Shown here piece after piece: positions 16,904-26,671 of a stretch of 47,081 nucleotides of DNA. The notes beneath the pieces were generated by a model. It did not search any database. It was not told where the DNA came from and saw nothing but the letters and a program-made list of their open reading frames with translations. Numbering within the stretch: the first letter of the stretch is position 1; every line of letters starts with the position of its first letter. The position numbers and the translations under genes were made by a program. Origin of the DNA: an uncultured Ignavibacteria bacterium (lineage in GTDB: Bacteria > Bacteroidota > Ignavibacteria > Tepidaquicellales > OLB5); the NCBI GenBank assembly GCA_937873695.1, contig CALMYL010000026.1, forward strand, positions 1-47,081. Direction: 5' to 3'.

Positions 16904-16930
16904 AAAAAAAGCGGCCTTTAGACCGCTTTT
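16904..16930 (-). terminator. Intrinsic terminator of the T9SS gene at 16953
   Basis: The arms AAAAGCGG (16907-16914) and CCGCTTTT (16923-16930) are followed on the minus strand by a T-run (A-run 16904-16910). Confidence 0.8.
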
Positions 16931-16952
16931 GGGAAAAAAAGAAATTGTAATT

Positions 16953-18293
16953 CTATTTTACAAGTATCATTTGTTTGGTTCCTGCGAAACCTTCTGTTTC
17001 AAGCCTGTAGAAATACACACCGCTTGAATAATTTGCCGCGTTCCAATCGACTTTATAGGTACCTGCTGAAAGCTCTTCTTTTACTAGTATTTCAACTATC
17101 CGTCCCGTAATATCAAATACAGCAAGCCTAACAAATGACTTTTCAGGAACTGAAAATTCAATATTGGTAACCGGATTGAACGGGTTAGGATAGTTTTGAG
17201 AAAGAGAAAACTGCCGTGGTATTTCAGAGCTGATATTACTTATGCCAATTGGCATTGTACGTTTAAAAACAGCAGCGCCGTTATTTGTATTGTTAAAAAA
17301 ACCGGCAATAAGTTCCACTGACGTTGGACCGGGAATCCCTGTTATAGAAGACGTAACCGGATTTTGAGGCAAACCGCCGTTTATCTGCGTAAAAGTGTGG
17401 CCGTTGTTGGTACTTTGGAAAATGCCTCCGCCTAATTCTAAACCATCTTTAGGCCTTGCGCCCAAACACATAAGAACAGATTCCGGACTCATTAATATAT
17501 ACCCGTCTTCGATATATGAATTGTTACCCAAAATTGCCGAAATAACTGCTGTTGCATATAGAGTATTTCTTTCTGCTTCCAAAACTTTACCGTCATCAGT
17601 ACCGCAAACAAGCATATCTGTTACACCGTTATCAGTCTGTGTCCTGTAGAATCCAATAAATCTTACTGTGTCTCCTGCAGGAATACCTGAAGTTAACTGC
17701 CATGAATCGCCAAAGTTTGACGAAATGAATAACCCGTTACTTGTTGCAGCTGCAACAATTCCGTTTGAATCTATTGCAATATCCCACACCCAGCTGTTTG
17801 CAGTCATACCGCTGTTTGAAAATGCAAAAATTGCCCCGAAATTTGTACTTCTTAGAATTCCGGTTCTGGTGCCCGCTAAAATTAATGTATCAATATTCAG
17901 AAGTGAAAATATATTATTTCCACCTGCCGGAAAATTATACATACCGTACCATTCCTGTCCACCGTTTGAACTGTAGTAAATTCCTTCATTGAATGAAGGG
18001 TAATACCATAAACTTGCGAACAGGTATCCGTACGCTCCCTTTGTTATTGTACGACCTATATAACAATTGACATTGTTTGTCCAGGTTTGGCCTCCGTCAT
18101 ATGATGTTCTTACTCCGCCAGATTGGCCACCGCTGACACTCCCCGTTGTTACAACTATATAATTGTTATAGGGCGGGTCTGTGATGACCATTCCTGTAAT
18201 TCCGCTTCCCTGCGGAGTAGCCGGAGTTTGCAGCCATTGGGAAAAAACAGGGATTGTGAATGCTAACAATAATGCCGTTAAAATAGATTTCAT
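16953..18293 (-). CDS. Secreted Ycf48/VPS10-like beta-propeller with T9SS sorting domain
   Basis: The ATG at 18293 is preferred over the one at 18311: it has GAAAGGAAA eight bases upstream and starts the signal peptide directly (MKSILTALLLAF...FSQ). The mature protein has repeated blades with S-x-[DN]-G-G-x-x-[WF] turns (TSYDGGQTWTNN, YYSSNGGQEWY, STNFGAIF, SSNFGDSWQLTSG, STNNGHTFTQING), as in Ycf48/BNR-type propellers. The last ~85 residues are a type A T9SS domain with SLSQNYPNPFNPVTN and ending MILVK. Its 3' end is 96% identical at DNA level to the 24059 gene, while the part just upstream matches the 21845 gene, so this sorting domain looks mosaic. Confidence 0.9.
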   Translation of the reverse strand: MKSILTALLLAFTIPVFSQWLQTPATPQGSGITGMVITDPPYNNYIVVTTGSVSGGQSGGVRTSYDGGQTWTNNVNCYIGRTITKGAYGYLFASLWYYPSFNEGIYYSSNGGQEWYGMYNFPAGGNNIFSLLNIDTLILAGTRTGILRSTNFGAIFAFSNSGMTANSWVWDIAIDSNGIVAAATSNGLFISSNFGDSWQLTSGIPAGDTVRFIGFYRTQTDNGVTDMLVCGTDDGKVLEAERNTLYATAVISAILGNNSYIEDGYILMSPESVLMCLGARPKDGLELGGGIFQSTNNGHTFTQINGGLPQNPVTSSITGIPGPTSVELIAGFFNNTNNGAAVFKRTMPIGISNISSEIPRQFSLSQNYPNPFNPVTNIEFSVPEKSFVRLAVFDITGRIVEILVKEELSAGTYKVDWNAANYSSGVYFYRLETEGFAGTKQMILVK

Positions 18294-18398
18294 TTTGTAT
18301 TTCCTTTCCATCTCACTTTGGAGAATATATTTTAAACCTTTTCCGGCTTTTAGCCCCCATCAATCAAAATTGATTTTCTGAGGGCTTTGATTGCCTGC

Positions 18399-18441
18399 CC
18401 TGTGAGATGGTTTTATCATATTGAAATCACTTTCTCACAGG
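18399..18441. repeat. Inverted repeat CCTGTGAGA ... TCTCACAGG
   Basis: Nine-bp perfect arms (18399-18407 and 18433-18441) separated by 25 nt lie between the 18509 gene's 3' end and the 18293 gene's start. There is no T-run. It may be an operator for the downstream T9SS gene or a decayed palindromic repeat. Confidence 0.45.
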
Positions 18442-18508
18442 TAATTCCTATCTGCTGCAATGACAAAGCACTTTTGAGTCAGCCCATTTAAGTAACCCTG
18501 TATTAGGC

Positions 18509-20125
18509 CTATTTAACCAGCATCATCTTCTTAGTTTCAGTAAACCCTTCTGCTTCAAGTTTATAAAAATACACTCCGCTTGGTAAGTTTGAAGCATTCC
18601 AATCAGCTTTATATGTTCCGGATTTAAGATTTTCATTTACCAATGTTTCAATTTCCCTTCCGGTAATATCAAATACACTTAATTTTACATATGAAGATAA
18701 AGGAAGATCAAAATTAATATTTGTAACCGGGTTAAACGGGTTAGGGAAATTCTGATGCAAAGTAAAACTTTCAGGGATATTGTTTCCTGAAGGTTCTATA
18801 CCGATTGTTCCCGGCGCATATTTAATTGTACAGAAATTATTAAACCCTCCGACATTGCTGCCGCCGGAAACAATTATATTTCCGGATGCATCACGGCTGA
18901 CAGCATTTCCAAAATCATTTAAATTTCCGGATCCCCCATGAGTTGCTCTCCATTGCACAGTTCCAGCCGGATTAATCTTTTCTGTAACAAAATCAAAATA
19001 TGAACCTGCTGCAACTTTACCGGTTACATAAATATCACCCATGTTATCAATTATAAGGCTGTTGGCAATTTCATTTCCTCCTGTACCTGTTATTATCCTG
19101 TTCCACATTAAAGTACCTGAGCTGTTTAATTTGGCGGTAAATCCGGTTGAGCCTGCTGAACCGCAGAATAAAACATTGCCAGCTGCATCAGTTGTGATAT
19201 CCTTTGCCTTGTTAAAAAATCCGGATGTATAAATATATGCCCATTGCTGAACACCTGAAGAATTATATTTCAGAACTGCGAGACTGCCATCGCTTAATTC
19301 ACCTATACAATAAATATTACCTGAGTTATCAAGTGTTAAAGCAACTCCGTATTCAGTTGTATTATTTATCGGCCCGGCATAATCCCTGGTAAACTGCACA
19401 GCGCCAGAGGGATTATATTTGATCAGGAACAGATCATACCAGGTAACCAGCCTGGTTGAGTGTCCGAAAATATAAATATTACCCTGTGCGTCAAGAACCA
19501 TATCCCTTCCGGAATCCTGCTCAGGAGTAGTTCCGGTTCCGTCATGATATACCAACCACATTTGCGTACCATCAGGCGCATATTTTATTGTAACAATATC
19601 ATCATTTCTCTGCGCATCAATATAAGACTGCCCTGTAACTACTACATTCCCTGTACCATCAACAGCAACTTTAAACGGAATATCCCTTCCGGTAGTATTA
19701 CCGCTGTAAATTCTGACCCACTGCTGCTGACCTGAAGAATTATATTTAATTGTACAGTAATCTCCTGTCCATACAGTATTGCTGTAATTAATATTTGCTG
19801 TACCGGTAACATAAACATTACCCTGATTATCAACTGCAATTGATGAAGCCTGGTCACCCAGATCATCAGTACCGTTATATGTAACTGACCATTGCTGAAC
19901 ACCGGAAGAATTATATTTTATTGTACAGAAATCATTAGTTGAACCTGCGTATGTAACCCCTGTTACATAAATATTTCCGGAATTATCCGTTACCATATCA
20001 TTTGCATCCCCTGAAATATTATTTCTAATCCAGTCAACCGGCGGTGCAGGCTGGGAGCGGATCTGCGAAATTGCAGCAATTAATAAAAATACTGCGGTTA
20101 AAATAGTTTTTGTCGAATTTTTCAT
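18509..20125 (-). CDS. Secreted SBBP-repeat beta-propeller with T9SS sorting domain
   Basis: A 538-residue exported protein with a signal peptide at 1-25 (ends QIRSQ). Around eight repeats follow of the type [DN]-x-x-G-N-[IV]-Y-V-T-G ... D-[FY]-x-[TI]-[IV]-K-Y-N-x-S-G-x-x-x-W, the SBBP blade also found at 11676, 45576 and 20. The sorting domain has TLHQNFPNPFNPVTNI near 455-470, a VFDITGREIETLVNENLKSG block, then ASNLPSGVYFYKLEAEGF and ends MMLVK. Surface or secreted location is inferred from the domain. It is divergent from SPYFN paralogue 2 at 20348 and uses its own promoter. Confidence 0.9.
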   Translation of the reverse strand: MKNSTKTILTAVFLLIAAISQIRSQPAPPVDWIRNNISGDANDMVTDNSGNIYVTGVTYAGSTNDFCTIKYNSSGVQQWSVTYNGTDDLGDQASSIAVDNQGNVYVTGTANINYSNTVWTGDYCTIKYNSSGQQQWVRIYSGNTTGRDIPFKVAVDGTGNVVVTGQSYIDAQRNDDIVTIKYAPDGTQMWLVYHDGTGTTPEQDSGRDMVLDAQGNIYIFGHSTRLVTWYDLFLIKYNPSGAVQFTRDYAGPINNTTEYGVALTLDNSGNIYCIGELSDGSLAVLKYNSSGVQQWAYIYTSGFFNKAKDITTDAAGNVLFCGSAGSTGFTAKLNSSGTLMWNRIITGTGGNEIANSLIIDNMGDIYVTGKVAAGSYFDFVTEKINPAGTVQWRATHGGSGNLNDFGNAVSRDASGNIIVSGGSNVGGFNNFCTIKYAPGTIGIEPSGNNIPESFTLHQNFPNPFNPVTNINFDLPLSSYVKLSVFDITGREIETLVNENLKSGTYKADWNASNLPSGVYFYKLEAEGFTETKKMMLVK

Positions 20126-20347
20126 ATTTTAATTCCTTTCATTGAATTATTTAATGTCTGTTTCAAATTTATCTTTTTTTACCGGTACAAACCAAAGAAT
20201 TATTAACAAATTAAGAACCATGGAATTGATATATATTGATGAACAAAATATCGGTTATCTATTGTTTTTGTTAAACTTATGCTTGCACTTGTATATTTTA
20301 TTTGTCATAAGAATATTGTATCTTTTTAAAACAGGGAAACCAACAAA

Positions 20348-21802
20348 ATGATAAAGAGTAAGGCAATAGAACTGATAAAAACATTCAGTGAGGATGAATT
20401 CAGGCAGTTTGGCCTGTTTACTGAATCACCATATTTTAACAGGGAAGTTATCCAGGTAAAATTCTATCAACTTCTAAAGAAGAATTATCCGAAATTTGAA
20501 GCAAAGAGCTTTACCAAAGAAAAAGTCTTTGAAAAGCTTTACCCGGGAAAAGATTATAATGACGGGGTTATGCGGAATATATTATCAAAGCTTCTTGAAC
20601 TTTCACAGGAATTTATTGCATTACACAACTACCGGAAAAAAAAGATACCTTACTATACAGACCTTTTAAATGAATTAAGCATCAGAGATACCAACACTTT
20701 GTTTGATAAAGCTGAAAAGGAAGCCTGGATATTGCTTGATAATGTACAAATTAAAGACGATCATTATTTCAGGAACCTGTATTACCTGAAAAATATAAAG
20801 CTTAACAGGATCCGCAATCAGAAAAGCACGCTATATTTACCGGAAGAGATCCATAAAGAATCATCGGATGCCCTGATCAAATCATTCCTGATAGCAGTAT
20901 TAAAAAACCAGATCAGCCTGGCAAATTCAAACCAGAAAATGTTTTTGCTAGAAGAAGATGAGATGCTTAAAAATCTTGAGTTGTATACTGAAAGTGCGTT
21001 AAATAAGTATAATGATTCTGTTTACCTAAAATACTGTTACTGTTCTTTTCAGCTTGCGCTTACCCGTGAAGAAAAATATTACTTTGAGCTTAAGAAGATA
21101 CTGAATTCATTTTTTACCGAACTGCACGAAAGGGACATAAAGGATATATTTACTATACTTACCAATTTCTGTTATTACAAAATAAATTCCGGTAACACGG
21201 AATACCGGAAAGAACATTTTTATCTTTTTAAAGAAAATATAGAACTGGGGCATTATAAGGGTTTCAGAAGATTCCTGGAACATATCAAGTATCTGAATGT
21301 AACTGTTACGGGTCTGGAAGCGGGTGAAACCCAATGGGTAAAGGAATTCATCGAAAAATATAAACAAGAACTTGACGAACAAAACCGTGAAAATGCATAT
21401 AATTTCTGCAGGGCATTATTGTTTTATAACCAAAAGGAATACGGAAATGCATTAACCGAAGCATCAAAAGTTAAAACAGATGACCTCTCATATAAACACC
21501 AGCTAAAATCACTTTATATGAAAATTTATTTTGATATGAATGAAACAGAGCCGTTTTACAGTCATATAGACAGTTACAGGCACTTCCTTATAAATGAAAA
21601 AAGAATACCGGAACAAACAAAAAAGAATATCAGCAGTTATATAACATTTACAAAAAAGCTGTATGACCTGAAAAACAGGCTCAGAGAAATTTACAAAAAG
21701 GATGAAACAGAATTTAACCTGAGCAAGCTAAAACAGGAAATTACTGATAGTAAAAACCTGATAAACAGGCAATGGCTGCTTGAAAAAGCCTCTAAATTAT
21801 AA
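20348..21802 (+). CDS. Unrecognised helical protein, SPYFN family paralogue 2
   Basis: A 484-residue, probably cytoplasmic protein of the same unassigned family as 13889 and 35006. Its first 95 residues align without gaps with both: SPYFN at 27-31, P48, T-K-E-K at 56-59, G67, Y70-N71-D72, M75. The middle is lysine/glutamate-rich and helical with many Tyr-Tyr/Phe pairs, as in tetratricopeptide-like solenoids. The C-terminus has HIDSYRHFLINEKR and then NLINRQWLLEK. The start is ATG, directly after ACCAACAAA; the ribosome site is weak (AGGGAAACC). It is divergent from the T9SS gene at 18509 and convergent with the T9SS gene at 21845. Confidence 0.82.
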   Translation: MIKSKAIELIKTFSEDEFRQFGLFTESPYFNREVIQVKFYQLLKKNYPKFEAKSFTKEKVFEKLYPGKDYNDGVMRNILSKLLELSQEFIALHNYRKKKIPYYTDLLNELSIRDTNTLFDKAEKEAWILLDNVQIKDDHYFRNLYYLKNIKLNRIRNQKSTLYLPEEIHKESSDALIKSFLIAVLKNQISLANSNQKMFLLEEDEMLKNLELYTESALNKYNDSVYLKYCYCSFQLALTREEKYYFELKKILNSFFTELHERDIKDIFTILTNFCYYKINSGNTEYRKEHFYLFKENIELGHYKGFRRFLEHIKYLNVTVTGLEAGETQWVKEFIEKYKQELDEQNRENAYNFCRALLFYNQKEYGNALTEASKVKTDDLSYKHQLKSLYMKIYFDMNETEPFYSHIDSYRHFLINEKRIPEQTKKNISSYITFTKKLYDLKNRLREIYKKDETEFNLSKLKQEITDSKNLINRQWLLEKASKL

Positions 21803-21824
21803 AAAAGCCCGGCATTTGCCAGGC
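21801..21824 (-). terminator. Terminator between SPYFN paralogue 2 and the T9SS gene at 21845
   Basis: The stem GCCCGGCA / TGCCAGGC (21807-21814 and 21817-21824, one mismatch) has an A-run at 21801-21806, which gives the T-run for the minus-strand gene. It overlaps the plus-strand stop codon. Confidence 0.7.
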
Positions 21825-21844
21825 ATTATTCCATTTAAAGGTCA

Positions 21845-23962
21845 TTATTTAGCTAAAATCATTTTCCTTGTATCAGCAAAACCCTCAGTTTCAAGCCTGT
21901 AAAAATACACCCCGCTTGAATAATTTGCCGCGTTCCAATCGACTTTATAGGTACCTGCTGAAAGCTCTTCATTTAAAAGTACTTCAACTACCCTTCCTGT
22001 AATATCAAATACAGAAAGCCTCACAAATGACTTTTCAGGAACTGAAAAGTCAATATTGGTAACCGGATTGAACGGATTTGGATAGTTTTGAGAAAGTAAA
22101 AACTTATCAGGAATTTCCGTTGATATATTTATCAGGCCGATCGTTGAAATATTGGTTTTATACAAACCGCCGTAATATGTTCCGGCATATCCATATCCGG
22201 CATTATCAAAATACACTACGGTTATCATCTTATTATAGATACCCGAATTGACTTCGTACCAATTCAAACCGTTATTTGTAGTCCTTAACACTCCCGAGCC
22301 ATAAAACCCGCCGGCAAAAATATGACCGGCTGAGTTACTTTTGACATAAAAATAATCAGTATTGGGCAAACCTACTATGCTCCAGCTGACTCCGTAGTTT
22401 GTTGACCTGTATATCCCGTTCTGTCCCCCGGACACACTATTAAAACATCCGTATACGTAACCGTTTGGAGCAGCTGTAAGTGAAATGACAGATGCGTAAG
22501 GCTGTGCCTGCAGCCATGTGGAGCCGTTGTTAGTTGAACGGTAAACGCCGCCGCCCGCTGTACCTGCAAACAAATTCCCGTTTGGTGTAACACAGAGTGA
22601 ATAAACCGAAGACATAAAGTTAGGATCGGGTATATCCCAGTTCAGCCCATTGTTAGTCGATTTCCATACACCAAATGAGGGGTAAGAGCCTGATGCAAAT
22701 AACACACCGCTTTGATTGCTTACAATATTATTGAATGAAACAAATCCTGCCATAACCATTTGCCAATTGCTGCCGCTGTTTGTTGAGCGAAATAAACCGG
22801 AATCGCTTTGTGCAAGCAGAACATTCCCCGGAGCTGTGAATACGAGTTCGCAGGATGACCCTTTAAAACCGCCTGATAGTTTAAGCCAGGAATTTCCGTT
22901 ATCTGTTGACCTTAACAATCCATTATAAGCAGTACCTGCGAAAAGGTTGCTGCCAGAAACAGAAACGGACGCTATACCGTTACAGTTAAATCCGGCAGAA
23001 GAATTAACCCAGTTAGTTCCGTTATTCGAAGTCCTGAAAATTCCTTCCCCGGTTACTGCAGCTAAAACTACCCCGGAAGAAGTTACGTACACTTCTGTTA
23101 TTCTCTTATTGTCAAATCCAATTTTAGTCCAATTATTGCCATTGTTTGTTGAGCGGAACACACCTGAATCTGTTGCCGCCAATACCTGGATGCTGTTTAT
23201 AGACAAACGATTAATTTTAGTATTCGTTAAACCGTTGTTTACTGGAATCCAATTTGCGCCGGAATTTGTTGTCCTGTATACACCTAAACCATGCGATGCT
23301 GAAAATATATTGCTGCCGCTGGAAACAATTTGAACAGGATAAGTATTTACATGAGTACCCGGGCTCCAGCTTTCGCCATAATTTGTGGAGATATAAACTG
23401 ATAAATTATTGCTGTGAGCGGAACCAATTAATAATTCACCTGCAGCAGTAAGACATATTGTACTTATTTGTATAGATGCAGGCAAACCGTTATTTTTCTG
23501 CACCCAGTTCAATCCATTATTTGAAGTAACTAAAACACCATTGCCCCCGCCAGCCGCAGCATAAACATGTTTATTCTGATCAATTACTAATCCAGTAATG
23601 AATGAATTAGGGATATTTGTGTTAATCCAGCTCTCACCATTATTGGTTGACCTGAATACCCCAATATTAAAACATGAAGCAAAAATATCGCCATCATTTG
23701 CTACAGCTATTGCAACTGTACCATCATCAAAAACGGGACCGGGAAAACCATTTACTTTTTGACTCCACGATAAACCGTTATCAGTTGAACGGAAAACACC
23801 GCCGCCCAACGAGCCCATAAACAAGGTACCTGATGAATTACTTTTTATTTCAGATACCAATCCGCCGCGGGGACCGTTTAACTGCTGCCAAATAAATTGG
23901 GAATAGATATTAACTGACTGGATGGATAGGATAAAACAAATAAGCAGGGATAATTTTTTCAT
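21845..23962 (-). CDS. Large secreted Ycf48/VPS10-like propeller with T9SS sorting domain
   Basis: A 705-residue exported protein with a signal peptide at 1-22 (ends NIYSQ). It has about fourteen short repeats of roughly 40 residues, each with [FY]-R-[ST]-T-[ND]-[NS]-G-x-[ST]-W (for example VFRSTDNGLSW, VYRTTNSGANW, LLRSTDNGNSW, VYRSTNNGSTW). These are BNR/Ycf48-type turns and probably fold into one or two propellers. The sorting domain has LLSQNYPNPFNPVTNI near 625-640 and ends MILAK. DNA of the middle of this domain is nearly identical to that in the 16953 gene. Confidence 0.9.
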   Translation of the reverse strand: MKKLSLLICFILSIQSVNIYSQFIWQQLNGPRGGLVSEIKSNSSGTLFMGSLGGGVFRSTDNGLSWSQKVNGFPGPVFDDGTVAIAVANDGDIFASCFNIGVFRSTNNGESWINTNIPNSFITGLVIDQNKHVYAAAGGGNGVLVTSNNGLNWVQKNNGLPASIQISTICLTAAGELLIGSAHSNNLSVYISTNYGESWSPGTHVNTYPVQIVSSGSNIFSASHGLGVYRTTNSGANWIPVNNGLTNTKINRLSINSIQVLAATDSGVFRSTNNGNNWTKIGFDNKRITEVYVTSSGVVLAAVTGEGIFRTSNNGTNWVNSSAGFNCNGIASVSVSGSNLFAGTAYNGLLRSTDNGNSWLKLSGGFKGSSCELVFTAPGNVLLAQSDSGLFRSTNSGSNWQMVMAGFVSFNNIVSNQSGVLFASGSYPSFGVWKSTNNGLNWDIPDPNFMSSVYSLCVTPNGNLFAGTAGGGVYRSTNNGSTWLQAQPYASVISLTAAPNGYVYGCFNSVSGGQNGIYRSTNYGVSWSIVGLPNTDYFYVKSNSAGHIFAGGFYGSGVLRTTNNGLNWYEVNSGIYNKMITVVYFDNAGYGYAGTYYGGLYKTNISTIGLINISTEIPDKFLLSQNYPNPFNPVTNIDFSVPEKSFVRLSVFDITGRVVEVLLNEELSAGTYKVDWNAANYSSGVYFYRLETEGFADTRKMILAK

Positions 23963-24015
23963 AATTTTAAGATATTATAAATTTATGTACATACAAATAT
24001 TACATTTTATTACAT

Positions 24016-24047
24016 AAAAAAAAAGGACGCTTTTTAAGCGTCCTTTT
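24016..24047 (-). terminator. Intrinsic terminator of the T9SS gene at 24059
   Basis: A 12-bp perfect stem (AAAAGGACGCTT / AAGCGTCCTTTT, 24021-24032 and 24036-24047) is flanked by a nine-A run, giving a strong T-run on the minus strand. Confidence 0.88.
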
Positions 24048-24058
24048 AAATTTTAATT

Positions 24059-26542
24059 CTATTTTACAAGTATCATTTGTTTGGTTTCTGCGAAGCCTTC
24101 TGTTTCAAGCCTGTAGAAATACACTCCGCTGGAATAATTTGCCGCGTTCCATGTAACTTCATAAGTACCAGCGTTGAAGTTTGAATTTACCAGTTCTTCA
24201 ACCTGTTTGCCAACTACATCATACACCGAGATCTTTACATTACCGCTATTTGGCAAGCCAAATTTGATCCTGGTTTCCGGATTAAACGGATTCGGGAAAT
24301 TCTGGCTAAGCTCAAATGTTTTGGGAATAACAGAGTACGGATCCGTTCCAAGTACTGCCCCAAGGTCAAATGTCCAGCATCCTCTGCCATGCGTAGCTGC
24401 AAGTATTAAACCGGCAACCTGTTTATACTTCATGTCGTAAATTTCATTCACAGGCATACCGCTGTTAAAAGAAACCCAGCTTGCGCCTTCATCCACTGAC
24501 TGGAATACACCGATATCAGTACCTACAATTATCATTCTGGGCGTTGCTGTCCTTAGTACAATTGAGTTTGCCGCAATATTAGGCATGTTGCTTGTGATGT
24601 TCACCCAGTTTGTGCCGCCGTTGGTTGTTTTAAGTACATGCGTGCCGCCCGTACCGCCTAATGTAGCATAACATATATTATCGTTAGCCTGGTCAACGGT
24701 AAAATCACTTACATAAGCAAACCCGGTTTGCGTAGCCCAGTTCGTGCCGTTATCAGTTGTAGTTAATATTCTTCCGTTAGATGTGCCAATATAAATTTTA
24801 CCGGTATTTGTCCAGCTTATACCAATTGCCGAAACGCTTCCGCCAACAATTGCTGTAGTTGCAATTTGCGTCCACCCGCTTGTAGTAGTTGCTGTTTGTG
24901 CATTAGAGGTTTTCCATATATCAGCCCTGCCGAATACTATTGTATTGTGATCGCCGGGCGCCATTTCGTATGGATTGTAAAACAAGCCGCCAGTTGAACC
25001 GGATGGTGTAATGTTTGTAAAACTTACACCTGTGTTTGTGGAGCGCTGAATTGAACCGTTTACATACTGTCCGTAAACATAATTGGTATTAACAGGATCA
25101 ACAATTGTGTAGCCGCCATCGCCTGTAGTACGCTGGTTCCAGTCAACCCCCGCGTTGGTAGAGGTCATCTTATTGTTATCCTGCGTGCCGCCCTGTAACA
25201 TCGCGGTATTAGTTATATCATAATCAGCGCTTTGATACTGCAGCGTCGAAAGGTCGTAATTCAGATCGATCCAGTTGTTGCCGTTATTTGTTGATTTATA
25301 AACTCCGCCATCTGACATGCAGTACAGGTTTGTACCGTTATATGCAAGCCTGTGAATATCAGCATGAGTCATGTTTTGCGAGCTTGAAGTTGACCATGAG
25401 CTTTTCTGTACAAGTCCGGTGCCGCCGGTTGTTGATACGTACAGGTCCAGACCGCCGACCACTACAATATTGGGGTCAGTGGGGTGAACAATAACAGCGT
25501 TATCATACCATCCCTGTGAGCCGAGGTAATTTGGTGAAGTTGCCTGCGAGGTCCATGTTGTACCGCCATCTGTTGTTCTGTAAAGCCCCAATAATGAACC
25601 GCCGGAAGCGGCTGCAATACTTGCATATAATATCTGTGAATTGCTTGGAGCCATTGCAAGCTGAATTCTGCCCATACTTCCCGGCAAGCCGCCAGCAAGC
25701 GTTACCCAGGTAGTTCCGCCATCAGTTGATTTTTTTACAGCACCTGCGTTTGTGCCGCCGGTTGTAATATATATTGTTTGGGGAGAAAGAGGATCAATAA
25801 TCAAACAGTTTGCATTTGTACCGCTATTCATATTAACCCAGTTTAAGCCGGCATTGGTTGATTTAAAAATCCCAAGGCTTCCGGCGAAGTAAACATTATT
25901 GTTGTTTACCGGGTCAACAGCCATATATGAACATCTAGTTCCAACAAGGCTGCCGGGTGCAACCTGCAGCCAGGTTAAGCCGCCGTTAGCTGATTTGAAT
26001 ATTCCGTCACCATACTGGCTATCTCCGGAGTAATTAAGCTCACCGGTACCAAGGTAAATTACGTTCGGATTAACAGGATCAACCACTACATCACCGCATG
26101 CGAGTGTAGAAAGATCTTCAGTGAGTGCTATCCAGTTAACACCGCCGTTTAATGTTTTCCATACACCGCCCTGTGCCGCAGCGATGTAAAAAATATTTGG
26201 CTGGCCAACAATAAAAGCAATTGAGTTTGTTCTGCCTGAAATATAGTTGTTGCCTGTTCTTGAATAAAATAATCCCTTGGGATTTGCCGTTTGCCAGTTT
26301 ATCATTCTGGTCTGGCTGCCTTCAAGATCTTTATCCTTAACCATCATACTCTTTTGAATGAGCGCGTTTTCATATGCGTTTGGTGTGTAGAGCATATGCG
26401 GACCGCCTGCGCGGCGTTCATGAATGAACATTTCGCGCTGCTTAATGCTTTCGGGTGTTTCGTTGCCTTCAATGTCATCCTGTGCTATGGCAAACACAGG
26501 AAAAATTGAAGTTAATAATAACAATAGAAGTAATTTTTTCAT
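24059..26542 (-). CDS. Large secreted VPS10/sortilin-like propeller with T9SS sorting domain
   Basis: At 827 residues this is the largest cargo protein in the window. Signal peptide 1-21 (ends AIAQ). A region near 25-110 (ESIKQREMFIHERRAGG...) precedes blades with asp-box-like turns (KSANGGLTWLQ, KSTNAGLNWVN, KSTDGGTTWVT, RTTDGGTTWTS, KSTNNGNNWID) and stretches such as VDPVNPNVIYLGTGE that resemble glycosidase-family or sortilin propellers. The sorting domain begins with ELSQNFPNPFNPETRI near 745-760 and ends MILVK. Its final ~95 coding bases are 96% identical to those of the 16953 gene, then similarity stops abruptly at about 24150. Confidence 0.9.
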   Translation of the reverse strand: MKKLLLLLLLTSIFPVFAIAQDDIEGNETPESIKQREMFIHERRAGGPHMLYTPNAYENALIQKSMMVKDKDLEGSQTRMINWQTANPKGLFYSRTGNNYISGRTNSIAFIVGQPNIFYIAAAQGGVWKTLNGGVNWIALTEDLSTLACGDVVVDPVNPNVIYLGTGELNYSGDSQYGDGIFKSANGGLTWLQVAPGSLVGTRCSYMAVDPVNNNNVYFAGSLGIFKSTNAGLNWVNMNSGTNANCLIIDPLSPQTIYITTGGTNAGAVKKSTDGGTTWVTLAGGLPGSMGRIQLAMAPSNSQILYASIAAASGGSLLGLYRTTDGGTTWTSQATSPNYLGSQGWYDNAVIVHPTDPNIVVVGGLDLYVSTTGGTGLVQKSSWSTSSSQNMTHADIHRLAYNGTNLYCMSDGGVYKSTNNGNNWIDLNYDLSTLQYQSADYDITNTAMLQGGTQDNNKMTSTNAGVDWNQRTTGDGGYTIVDPVNTNYVYGQYVNGSIQRSTNTGVSFTNITPSGSTGGLFYNPYEMAPGDHNTIVFGRADIWKTSNAQTATTTSGWTQIATTAIVGGSVSAIGISWTNTGKIYIGTSNGRILTTTDNGTNWATQTGFAYVSDFTVDQANDNICYATLGGTGGTHVLKTTNGGTNWVNITSNMPNIAANSIVLRTATPRMIIVGTDIGVFQSVDEGASWVSFNSGMPVNEIYDMKYKQVAGLILAATHGRGCWTFDLGAVLGTDPYSVIPKTFELSQNFPNPFNPETRIKFGLPNSGNVKISVYDVVGKQVEELVNSNFNAGTYEVTWNAANYSSGVYFYRLETEGFAETKQMILVK

Positions 26543-26671
26543 TTATGAATTAGTATTATAATTTGCGGGTTTATCAGCAAATATATGAATAATTATGAAT
26601 ATATATTTGGTATTTTGATAACCAAAAAGGTTAATTGATTAATGTTATGGCAGGAAAAGCTTCAAGCAGTT

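Noticed and set aside
22716-23333. Plus-strand ORFs (70 and 128 codons) inside the 21845 cargo gene
   Set aside because: They arise from reading the repetitive propeller blades on the other strand, and the repeats recur at the blade period; no independent start signal.
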